Part shown: piece by piece, positions 48,841 through 59,748 of the stretch
How positions within the stretch are numbered: position 1 is the stretch's first letter
How the letters are laid out: every line of letters starts with the position of its first letter
From: Holothuria scabra
Lineage: Eukaryota > Echinodermata > Holothuroidea > Aspidochirotida > Holothuriidae
DNA: 64,000 bases
Reading direction: 5' to 3'
NCBI GenBank assembly: GCA_037179385.1
Contig: CM074185.1
Span: 50,037,000-50,100,999 of the forward strand
The notes under the pieces: generated by a model
What the model saw: only the letters and a program-made list of their open reading frames with translations
The model's database searches: none
What the model was told of the DNA's origin: nothing
Position numbers and translations under genes: made by a program

Positions 48841-51800
48841 ATGGATTTGTCGAAGCCTGTAAGTAGCCTTTGTGAATATGGAATATTGTATTGGAAATTA
48901 ATTGTCATAAAAATATGCATTGCACTACTGTTGTTATATTGACTGTAATTGTATGTTGCTGTATTTATAAATATTTACATGAGAAAATAACATGCTACTG
49001 TAGTTATGATTTGTAGCCTTCTCCGAACTTTTTTCTGACACTTGAGCTCATCGGGACGAATTCCCGAAGCTAGCTAACGCTTTATCCCGCGGCTTCGGTG
49101 GTGTCGTCGTGTGATGATTGCTTTAGTGGAATACCGAAAAGTTTTCACCTTTCCTATATTTGCATAAAGCTCAGCTTTCACATTTTTTCATTCAAATTAC
49201 TTGTGGTTATGAAAATAGTAAACATCATGGGCAAGAATCAATAGTTTATTTGTAAGTATTTCGTCGCTCTTTTTTTCACGTAATAGTCATGTATCATCTG
49301 CAAGAAGACTGATGAGGAGGAGCCAGGGCTGAAAAAGTACACATCTCGTACTTCACTTCAGAAAGCTGCGGAACGACGATGCTCCCTTGTAAGCGATTAG
49401 TTCCGTGTTGCAACCAACGATGTTAATGCTGCAGAGCCTTCTGCAGACTTATTTTATCACTCCAAATGTCATAGTCAGTATTGTGCAGTGAAGGGAAAAG
49501 CAACTGAGAATGACACAGAGTCTATTGTCAAACCATCTGCAAGCAAAAACACAAGGCAACAGTCTGACCTTCCTCGTACATCTGGAATTCTGACACAATC
49601 CTGCATTCTGTGCTCCAATATGAGAAGGAGATCGTCTGGAGGAAAGCATTTTGAAACTCCTCACAAAGTCGAAACAAGGGAGTGCAGTAATGCTCTAATT
49701 CAAGCTGCCAAATCTCATCCACTATCACAACAAAGCCAAAGAATTCTGGCACTTGGCTCTGAAGATCTGGTTGCTATGGAAGCCCATTATCACAGTTCGT
49801 GTAAACTACAATTTTTAAGGCAAGGAAAACAAAAACAGAATAAAAACCAAGCCAATGACATTTCTGAAAAAAAAGAAGCATGAAAGAACATTTAAGGAAT
49901 TCATAGCGTACGTTGAACATGAGATAATCAATAAACGTACTCCTAAGTTGTTTGCAACATTTTGGAACTCTACAAAGATCACTACATGGCCAACTGGGGA
50001 GAAACTGACAGCATTGACACGTATTGCTCTCAAAACCTTTTACGAATACTCGAAAGCAAATTTGGGGAGAAACTTATTGTCTCTAAAGAATCAAAGAAAA
50101 GTGGCAATTTTGTCTACCCTGAAGGGATGAGCCACACAGAAGCCAAACTGCAGTTGGAGAATACGAAGTTTCATGAAGATGAGGTACGTCGCGCGGCATT
50201 GCTTCTCCGAGCAGAGATACTCCAAATGGCAGCGACAAAAATGCCATCACCTACATCCGTGCAAAGCCTAAAAGAATCTTCTTCACAGATACCAGCATTA
50301 ACATCATTGTTTTTCCAAACATTGATGTCTGGCCTATCCCCTTCGTCTCCTGAAGCTGTTGAAAGAAAATCAATCTCCATGGCAGCTGATACAGTATTCA
50401 ATACCTCACGAGGCAACGTGCGACCCTGGAAACACACTGTCCTTGGTCTTGGCTTAACGTCAATGCTAGGCTCAAAGGTAGCCGTCACCATCCTAAACCA
50501 CCTCGGCCATACAGTGAGCTATGACGAGTGTAAGCGGATGGAGACAGAGATTGCCTACTCCTGTACTTCTGGAGACCAAGAGACACCAGCTGGACTAGTG
50601 TTGGATTCATCATTAGCTACAGGTAAATTTCAAACAGTAAAGTACTTCAATTTAAACAATTTAGCATATGTTAAAGGTTCAATGGAAGAAGAATCTTTAG
50701 CTGATAAGAACTATGTAATATTGTCTTCCAACCAATACCGGTAAATTGCTAGACAATTATAGAAGTATCAATATTACTACAGTCATACAAATTCGAAACA
50801 GTATGTAGGTTATATTAGAAAATTTAACAAATACTTATTGGTGTCTCATGTCAGTTGGTGTACCGTAGGCCTATATAAGCTCTTTCATATAATAACTTCT
50901 TAATTATACTACAAATGTTTAAAAATAGAAAAACATTTCATGAACATAATGTTCTTGAGTTATTATTTTGATCGTTATACCGTCTTTCATGTTTTGCGGA
51001 GTTGATATATCCAAATGAATTTAGGCATCCTGTGTGAAATTTTTATCATACATGGTAAATAACATGAAAAGAATATGTGACAGTGGAATACTTATTTTTG
51101 CATAATAGAGAAACATTAGTAACGTTTTTCACATGAATGGATAACAAGTTTGTTGTTCACATCGATATACAAACATAATATATCAATATATTAACCATTT
51201 CGATATATTGGTATAGATGTCAGAAGGAACATCCACCATGTTGATGTTGCTAGTTATCTATATAGGATATATCAAAATATCGATAAATCGCCCAACCGTA
51301 GACCTGACTAACCTAAACTGTAGACCTTGTGTTCTCTGTAAGAGAAGTTTAAATTTTGTATGAAAATTTGAATTATTTAAAAAGAAATAATTTAAGAGAA
51401 TGTACATATCCTATAGTTCTTTTCTTCGCTTCTGTAGGTTGTAGTTGCCTCTATTTTATCTGATGCCAAATAATCATTGATATTTAGTACTATTGGTCAG
51501 TAAATTCCAAAAACGTTTCTAAATTTCTACTTCTCATTGTAAGTTGTTCTTTGCTTCTCGTTGTTTATTCCAAAATACATAATATAACGGTAAATTGAAC
51601 AAATTTTCATCTTGTTAGAATATAATGTTTCAATAACTCATCTTCAAATGCAAAACAAAAAATATATCAAATAAATATTTCATCACACCAAATATGTCTA
51701 GTTGGTTATAGATGTTTAGAGATGTTAGAGATGTTTAAAATATGATATATCAACTACTAATCCAATTCTATGATAATTGTCTTTTTCCTTCTCTTCTTTT

Positions 51801-54800
51801 CTCTTCTCTTCTTGTAGGAACAGCGTGGGACAATTTTGACCTTAACATCGAGACTGTAAATGGGAAAGATGCCTTTCATGCAACTGTAGGAATAACATAT
51901 CAGAATGCTAGTCCTGAAGACATCAGAGCTGAAAATTCAGAGGTACTTCAAAATAGCTTTATGATTCAGAAACCAAGAAGGACCTATGAAGAACCTGAAA
52001 AGCCGTTAAACCCATTCAAATCAAACCTGAAGCTGGCCAAGTTTTACTTTCAGGAATCCGAGCAAGACAAGATTGAAATAACAGAAGTAGACCATTCCTT
52101 TACTTCAGCAGAGTGCATTGATACATTCTGGCTTGTTACTTCTCGAGTACAACATGTCTTCCTTTTCACTGGTTTTTACTCCAGTTTCGTCCATGATCCC
52201 TTACCAGTCACCATTATCACTTACATGGATCCCATTTCTCAATCCCCTACAAGAAATGATGTTGTTCATGAAACAATGCTCCGGTCACTCAGAGTTGCCG
52301 AAGGAACCAAAATGCCCTTCCATCCAGTCACATATGATCTCGCCGTTGCTTTGAAGGCATATTCCATCCAGTCGCTAAAGTCACCCGTGTTTGACAAGCT
52401 TGTGATCTTACTTGGCCACTTCCATATTGAGTTGGCGTTTTTTGGCGTTCTGGGCACATACATTGCTGATTCGGGCCTTGAACATCTACTGACAGAGACA
52501 AATGTGTTGGCAGAGGGTTCACTAAATGGATATCTGCATGGCAAACATTACAATAGATGTTCAAGAGTTCCTCAGGTAGCTGCCATGGCACTGGAGAGAT
52601 TTCTTTTCGAACGATTCCTTGCATCAGAGTGTAGCGACGATCAGGCTAATCTACTTGATAGTATAAATGCCTTGCCAGCTGACAAAGATGTCCAGAAAGA
52701 TTTTGCAATGAGTGATCAGTTCAAACAGCTGAGTGTAGCCTGTGAGCAATTCTTCCATAGAGTTATCAAAGGTGACTTGGGCGAGACAGCTTCATACTGG
52801 GCAGTGTTTATCTATTTTACCAATCGTCTTTTTCGGGACTTCGAGCGAGCGGTGAGAACCAATGATGTTGAGCTTTACATCGAACTGTTGCCATTATTGC
52901 TTGATGTATTCTTTGCGTTGAACAGGCCAAATTACGCCCGATGGGGATCATACTTCCTGGAGAAGATGGTCCACTTGGAAGAAGCAGCTGTAGCTATTCT
53001 GAAAGCTGGTGCCTTTTCAACTAAGAGAACACGAAGGACATTCTCCGGAAGTCCAATCGATCTCACACTCGAACAGACAGTCAACCGAGATGCAGCTTCC
53101 ACAGCAAGTGGTATTACCCACTTCTCGAATTCGGTGAATGCATTTCGTCGGTGGTCTTGTACTCTATCCCAGAGAGGAATGGCTGTTTCTGAGTTGAAGG
53201 AATTGTCTGGGTGCGAGCACGGAGAGACACCTGCCAAACAGTTTAGAGGAAACAGGATCAAACAAGACAACAGAGATGTTCGCAATCTCCAGCAATTATT
53301 GCATGAAACATGCAATCCATTTGCAGCTGAATCACCCAAGATCTTAGTGAACATTGCAACTGGAAAATCAACAACCGATGCTGCCCGGAAGTATCTGTTG
53401 GGTACCTTGCAGAGAGGAGCTCAAATGAGAAGCAAGTTTCATCGGGAATGTGTAGAAGATGAAAATCGTTTTTTGAAAAGGGTTAATAAAGTTCGGGTAG
53501 AAAACTTTGCATCAGCTAATGCAAAGAAAAAACAACCAAAAGTCAAGAAAAAATTAGGAGCAGTGGAAAGTGTACGAGATACATTTGCCTTCGTTCTTCC
53601 CAAGACCAACATAGATATGCGTCTCTTTATAGGTTTTCCTGTAACTGATGTGCCAATTTGCATTGCTCATGCAGACGGTTCTCCGACAAAGACAGAGAAA
53701 GCAAGTCTGACAAAACTAACTGGAAAAGAAATACACAAGTTCGGTCCATGAGGAAGAAACAGCTATCACCGATGCTACGCTTTTTGATGGAGGCCTTGTT
53801 ATGCACGAAATCTTGCCTGCCCACAATAATTCCACTTACGGAAAAATTGTGCAAGATATCATTTTGAAGGTATGCCGGGCAAAGGGAAAATCTGTCCATT
53901 TGCTAATGGACAGACATAAGACACCATCTAATAAAGATTTAGAGCGTGTTACCAGAGGGGCAGAGCAAATGGAAGATATCTTTGCCATTACTGGTCCAGA
54001 GCAGAGGCAACAGAAGAAAGGGTCAGACCTACTCAGAACTGGGGCATTTAAGGAGGCATTTGCAAAGTTTCTGATCCAAGAGGCACAGAAAGAGCACTTT
54101 TCCTCTATCATCGGGCTAAAAAATTGTTCATTTCTCACGGAGGAAATTGCCTGAAGCTCTGGGTTAACTCAATGGGTCTGCTTATTGTTGATGAACCAGC
54201 CGAATTCCAGGGAGAACATGAACAGGCAGACACGCTCCTGGCGTTCCATGCTTATCAAACTGGTGGGAATATTGTGGTCAGATCATCAGACAGTGATGTC
54301 CTAGTAATCCTTCTTAGCCTGTCCAAGAAAATGCCACCTTCCTCAAACATATGTATGGATGTTGGTGCAGGCAACAACAGGCGACTGATCAGAGTTAGTG
54401 CTATGGCAAAAAGAATGGACGAGCAACAGTCTGGTCTTAGCGAAGCATTGGCTGGCTTTCATGCCATCACTGGCCGCGACTTTAACTCTTCATTCTATGG
54501 AAAGGGAAAATCAACACCTCTTAACTATGTTGAAAAAGACTGTGCTCATGTTCAAGCTTTAAAGGCACTTTCATTGTCTGTCATTGACTTTGTGTCGCTT
54601 GCTGCTTTTGTTTGCAAAATTTATGGGTTAACAAATGTTTCTGATATAAATGAGGCAAGGTACAAAAAAAATTCATGAAAATGGTGGAAGGCAACACAGA
54701 GAAATCTAAAAAAAATTAACTGTGCATCTTTGCCACCATGCCAAAAGACACTACAACAGCATGTAGCACGTAGCACGTGCTAATTACATTAGCCGGATGT

Positions 54801-55089
54801 GGAGTCGGGCACACATGTCTGTGCAACGAAGGATATGGATCCACTTGATTATGGCTGGAAGGAAAACAGTGATGGACAGTACATCCCTAATTGGTATGAG
54901 GGTGCACCACTCCCAGACACACTATTTCAAGACGAAGAGCCGGACCTTGAAGATGTAATGGACGAACAGGATTCTGATGCAGAAACTGAGATATGTGATG
55001 CTGGCATAGATGAGGACATGACTAATGAGGATCTGTGGAGTGGTGACAGCGACAGCGATTATGAGGAAGAAATTGTGCACAGAGAATGA
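48841..55089 (+). pseudogene. Academ-type transposase with XPG-like nuclease (element 2), spliced and broken
   Basis: Exon 1 is 48,797-48,858 (ATG at 48,841, MDLSKP, CCT|GTAAGT). Exon 2 is 49,287-50,622, and exon 3 runs from 51,818 after a CT-rich acceptor to about 55,089. Phases match (0-0, then 1-1), giving roughly 1,500 residues. Order: two Cys2..His/Cys motifs (CIICKK with YHSKC; CILCSN with YHSSC), a DNFDLN catalytic motif at 51,830, VTYDLAVALKAY at 52,326, GHFHIELAFFGVLG at 52,420, NYARWG at 52,929, then a PIN/XPG region: LFDGGL near 53,780, LLMDRH near 53,906, EHEQAD at 54,217, SDSDVLVI at 54,289, ITGRDFNSSFYGKGK near 54,466, and an acidic tail. Breaks: TAG at 49,398, frameshifts near 49,870, 49,965, 53,740, 54,118 and 54,670-54,830. 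It would have mobilised element 2; it cannot in this form. Confidence 0.85.
50623..51817 (+). other. Intron of the element 2 transposase
   Basis: AT-rich, with donor ACAG|GTAAAT and an acceptor preceded by a long CT tract (TTCTCTTCTTGTAG). Phase 1; the split glycine codon is restored. Nothing else is recognised in it. Confidence 0.75.
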
Positions 55090-55539
55090 TGACAAATGTT
55101 CGTCAAGGCTTAGGTTACGGTCCATAAAAATTTGTCCTTCTCCTTGGCTTATCCTCATGAATATTACCTAATGCTGGTTGTCAAAGTAGAGTATGTTTAT
55201 TTGTAAATACACACAAAGATAAAGTATTTGACGTAACATTTAAATAACTAAGCCTTTCTCGTCAAAATATACCAATCACATATTGGCACTATATTGTAAG
55301 ACAAAGATCAATATTGTTAAAGTTCATTTTACATCACTGCACATTTATCTTGCTCTTGCAAATTTACTATACACCTATTTGGTCAGCTAAATGTGAGTGT
55401 ATGGGTGTATGTGGTGTGTGTGAGTATTTGGTATTACATGTGGGTGATGGAATGGAAGGCAGTTCTTTGAGGCTGTTGCATGTGTGGTGCTCTGCGTAGA
55501 GCCGTTACTGTACCTGATGTCATTATGCTCAGACAGATG
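55090..55539. other. Inner right part of element 2
   Basis: 3' flank of the transposase, AT-rich, with a TG-rich patch near 55,393-55,440 that leads into the terminal array. No gene. Confidence 0.5.
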
Positions 55540-58160
55540 GAATGCAAAAGAAACGATTTGTTGGTTGGGTCAAGCAGCTGAGGCGTTTGCTACAGTTGTT
55601 TTCTGTATGTATAGACAGGTTAAATGCAACAAGAAAAATTTGTGTGTTCGGTCAGCTGATAATACGTGTATGTATTGCAAATGGGGGATGTGGGCGTCTT
55701 TGGTTCTGCTGTCTGGGCCTCTGTACAAGGTAAAGTTACTGCCATTTTCATTTTCATGTTTCAAGTGGTCAGGCAAATCAAATGCAAGAAAAAATCGAAG
55801 TGTTGGGGCTGCTGATAACAAGTATATGTAGTGCAAATGGGGAAAGGGGGCCTTTAGTGCTGCTGTCTGGGTTTCTGTACAAGGTAAAGTTACTGTCGTT
55901 GGTATTTTCATGTTGCAAGTGGTCAAACAGATTAAATGCATCAAGAAAAAATGTCTGTTCAGACAGCTACTTATATGTGTATGTATTGCAAATGGGAGAG
56001 GGGGTCTTTGATGCTGCTGTCTGAGCCTGTGCACAAGGTAAAGTTACTGTTATTGATTGGTATTTTTATGTCGCAAGTGGTCAGACAGATTAAATGCACG
56101 AAGAAAAATGTGTGTTCGGACAGCTTATTATATTGTATGTATTGGAAATAGGGAGGGGGAGTCTTTTGGGCTGCTCTGGGCCCCTGTACAAGGTTAAGTT
56201 ACGGTCATTGGCATTTTTATGTCGCAAATGGTCAGACAGATTAAATGCAAGAAGAAAAATGTGTGTGTTCGGACAGCTGATTATGTTTGATGTATTAGAA
56301 ATGGGGAGGGGGATCTTTTGGGCTGCTGTCTGGGCCTCTGTACAAGTTAGAGTTACTATCATTGGCATTTTCATGTCGCAAGTGGTCAGACAGATTACAT
56401 GCAAGAAGAAAAATATGTGTGTTCGGTCAGCTTATTATATGCGTCTGCCTTTGTATTGCAAATGGGGGGGGGGGGTCTTTGGTGCTGCTGTCTGGGCCTC
56501 TGTACAAGGTAAAGTTACTGCCTTTGGCATTTTCATGTTGCAAGTGGTCAGACAAAATAAACGCAAGAAGAAAAATGTGTGTGTTCGGTAAGCTAATTAT
56601 ATGTGTATGTATTGCAAATGGGGGAGGGGGATCTCTTGGGCTGCTGTCTGGGCCTCTGTACAAGGTAAAGTTACTGTCTTTGGCATTTTCATGTTTCAAG
56701 TGGTCAGACAAAATAAACGCAGGAAGAAAAATGTGTGTGTTCGGTCAGCTGATTATATGTGTATGTATTGCAAATGGGGAAGGGGGGTATTTGGTGCTAC
56801 TGTCGGGACCTCTGTACAAGGTAAAGCTACTGTCTTTGGCATTTCCATGTGTCAAGTGGTCAGACAAAATGAACGCAAGAAGAAAAATATGTGTGTTCGG
56901 TCAGCTTATTATATGCGTCTGCCTTTGTATTGCAAATGGAGGGGTCTTTGGTGCTGCTGTCTGGGCCTCTGTACAAGGTAAAGTTACTGCCTTTGGCATT
57001 TTCATGTTGCAAGTGGTAAGACAAAATAAACGCAAGAAGAAAAATATGTGTGTTCGGTAAGCTAATTATATGTGTATGTATTGCAAATGGGGGAGGGGGA
57101 TCTCTTGGGCTGCTGTCTAGGCCTCTGTACAAGGTAAAGTTTCTGTCTTTGACATTTTCATGTTTCAAGTGGTCAGACAAAATAAACGCAGGAAGAAAAA
57201 TGTGTGTGTTCGGTCAGCTGATTATATGTGTATGTATTGCAAATGGGGAAGGGGGGTATTTGGTGCTACTGTCGGGACCTCTGTACAAGGTAAAGCTACT
57301 GTCTTTGGCATTTTCATGTGTCAAGTGGTCAGACAAAATGAACGCAAGAAGAAAAATGTGTGTGTTCGGTCAGCTTATTATATGTGTATGTATTGCAAAT
57401 GGGGGAGGGGGGTATTTGGTGCTGCTGTCTAGGCCTCTGCACAAGGTAAAGTTACTGTCTTTGGCATTTTCATGTTTCAAGTGGTCAGACAAAATAAACG
57501 CAAGAAGAAAAATGTTTGTGTTCGGTCAGCTGATTATTTGTGTATGTATTGCAAATGGGGGAGGGGGGTTTTTGGTGCTGCTGTCTGGGCCTCTGTACAA
57601 GGTTACAAGGTAAAGTTACTGTCTTTGGCATTTTCATGTTTCAAGTGGACAGACAGATTAAATGCAAGAAGAAAAATGTGTGTGTTCGGTCAGCTGAATA
57701 ACACTGTTGAATGTTGGGGACCGTGGTGGGGTCCATTTAAGGCTACTGTCTGGGGCTATGTACAAGGTACAGTTGCTGTCATTGGTATGCTCATACACTA
57801 CAAGACTTGACAGATCACATGCACCACGAATTATTCGTGTGTTCACTCAGCTGATTAAAGCTGTGAGGGGCGGCCCTTGGGGCTGCTGTCTGGGGCACTG
57901 TACAGGGCACAATTGCTGTCAGTGGTATTTATGCACCTACTTTAATATAGGGAACAATATGCCACACATTTTATCCATGTGTTCTTTCACCTGATTAAAC
58001 CAAATTTTTCGGCCCACATTTTGGGTCCTGTGGGCTTCCGATACAGGATGCGACCCGGCAGCAATACATTTTCTTTGGTCTTGGGCCCCAATGGTCATGT
58101 TAAGACCCCCAAACCTTTTGTGTTCGATCAGCTGATTAAACCTTGCTAGCTCCTGGTCTA
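55540..58160 (+). repeat. Right terminal inverted repeat of element 2 (about fifteen ~156-bp units)
   Basis: CTGTACAAGGTA-type markers lie near 55,721, 55,875, 56,030, 56,184, 56,338, 56,500, 56,656, 56,812, 56,970, 57,127, 57,283, 57,438, 57,593, 57,757 and 57,898. Units near 56,400-57,600 are the most alike, with an apparent higher-order two-to-three-unit duplication (56,580-56,940 resembles 57,040-57,400). The outermost part is the inverted copy of 44,156-44,400. The period near 156 (52 codons) keeps several frames open, which creates spurious ORFs of up to 232 codons. Confidence 0.88.
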
Positions 58161-58161
58161 G

Positions 58162-58938
58162 TTATAAAACCATTTTGGAAAGAGTACAATTAAGGATTGC
58201 TTTAGTTGGTTCTATGACGTCACTCATTGACGCTGAAAGCTAGTTACATCACACAACACACCCTTGAATAATACTGGTTCATCCATATGTTGGGGCTAGG
58301 TGGTCTGAGGCGGAAATTTTTCTCCGCCCTACTCACTCCATTTCCCATGTCTATGGAGAGGCATTTAAATTGCAGTACTCTTTGTAATTTACGTCATTGC
58401 TACCATTTCCGCAACATTCCTCGGGCTTCCATCTTCATTACCTCAATTTCTTCTCTTCTTCTTTTTCTTAATTTTTCTTCTTTTCTTTTCTTCCCTCTTC
58501 TGTCCTTTCCCCTTCTCCTTTTTCTCCTTTTCTTATTTTTCTCCCCTTTCAATGCGGGGGGTCATGGCCCGTTGAGCGCCACCCCCCCCCCGTACACCCC
58601 GGTGTCTCCTCCCCTTGACTTCTGCCCAAGACAGCGGACAGACTATCAGTCATTGCACCGTTCTATGGAAATTTCATGTATACACACGTAGTAAGGATAG
58701 GCCATGTGGGTGGAATACACATATGATCCCTCTTTTGTTCGTCTGACAGACTTTCAGTCTTTTCAGTTAGTCTGTCTACTAGGTATTATGGTACGCTTTC
58801 TCCAGAACTCACTTAGTTGGAGGGAGGCACTGGTGCACCATCCTCACAGATGTTTTAGTTCCTTAAAATGCGTTAAATATGTTAAACAAATTTTAGCTTA
58901 AAGTTAGATGTCTGTGTACTTGTGTAGGCCATGCTTAT
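58162..58938 (+). repeat. Tandem-duplication unit, right copy (intact)
   Basis: It repeats 43,389-44,155. It begins TTATAAAACC directly after element 2 and ends GGCCATGCTTAT followed again by AAAACC. The original state was therefore two 773-bp units in tandem, with element 2 inserted at the TTAT in the first unit's end. Confidence 0.82.
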
Positions 58939-58944
58939 AAAACC

Positions 58945-59729
58945 TGCATGGGGGAATGTCGTTTCCTGCTGTCTTAGGGGTGGCGCTTTTTAAAAATTTT
59001 CTGTGCGCTTCGTGCCAACTATTGGAGGCGCTACGCTTTGATAATCGTTGGCCTCTTTTTTAAGGCTAATCCTTCCAAGATCCTGATATATAAAGCTCCA
59101 AGTTTATTTGTACTACCTCTGATAAAATGCCTGAGTAGATCTTGCTTATACAAGCTTGGAAAATTCCATTTCCGGCAGGGGTCGCTATTTTGCAAAATTT
59201 TCTGTTCGCTCAGCACTAACTGATGGTGACGCTCCGCTTATATAGTCCTCAGCGTCAAACTTTAAAACTTCTTCCACCAGGTTTTCATGCTTCATGTATT
59301 CATACTTTCCGCAACTGGACAAGTGTCTCCTCTATTCAGTTGGAAAAACATCCAGCGAGTCGGAATTTTGCACCACGACACTCCCTAAACATGAGATCCT
59401 AGCCATGTACGGCCTTGGCTGTAGTTAATATTGTCTTCATGCTACGTGCGAAAAGTGGGTTGCAGCCTTACAAAGACCTTACTAATATGCATAATCTTTT
59501 CACCTCTAATTAAGATGTAAGCGACCCGTAGGAGAAGAGTAACAAAATGATACGAATATAACTAAGTATTAACATTTAGCTTTTCAGGAAGGTGTTTTTA
59601 ACACATCTACAGCAACAGCTGCAGTAGAACTAGTTTCTACTCGCATGTGTTGACGCATTATCCGATAATGTATGAAGTTTTAAAAAAAATTATATTTTAG
59701 GGCACAGCTGATACGGAAAGAAATAGCAG
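58945..59729. other. hAT-like internal fragment and intron 5' of the NACHT exon
   Basis: 58,960-59,240 carries two variants of the module seen in the hAT-like elements (GTGCCAACTATTGGAGGCGC near 59,011 and ACTAACTGATGGTGACGCTC near 59,214). The rest is AT-rich and leads to two possible splice acceptors of the NACHT exon. Confidence 0.4.
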
Positions 59730-59748
59730 AATTTACTTTTCTCAACAG

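Larger units (their letters stand above)
44156..58160 (+). mobile_element. Academ-like DNA transposon, element 2 (14 kb, decayed)
   Basis: The inverted ends are TAGACCAGGAGCTAGCAAGG and its complement CCTTGCTAGCTCCTGGTCTA. The flanks are TTA(T) on the left and, after one extra G (58,161), TTAT on the right. The uninterrupted target GCTTATAAAACC is preserved at 58,933-58,944 in the neighbouring duplicate, which confirms the insertion. Both ends carry long inverted repeats made of a ~156-bp tandem unit. The interior holds two further tandem arrays and a spliced, broken transposase (48,841-55,089). The 3-4-bp target duplication and XPG-fused transposase match element 1 and point to Academ. Confidence 0.82.

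Noticed and set aside
56094..57613. Open frames of 165-232 codons on the + strand
   Set aside because: Same array, several frames and both strands open, no start context and no known domain.
45540..57960. CRISPR-like regular repeats
   Set aside because: Units are 145-160 bp and contiguous with no variable spacers, in a eukaryotic transposon; they are minisatellites.
43389..58938. Direct repeats flanking a 14-kb interior, as in an LTR retrotransposon
   Set aside because: The repeats do not start TG or end CA, the interior has no reverse transcriptase or integrase, and element 2 has its own inverted ends and target duplication between them. A tandem duplication with a later insertion explains all junctions.
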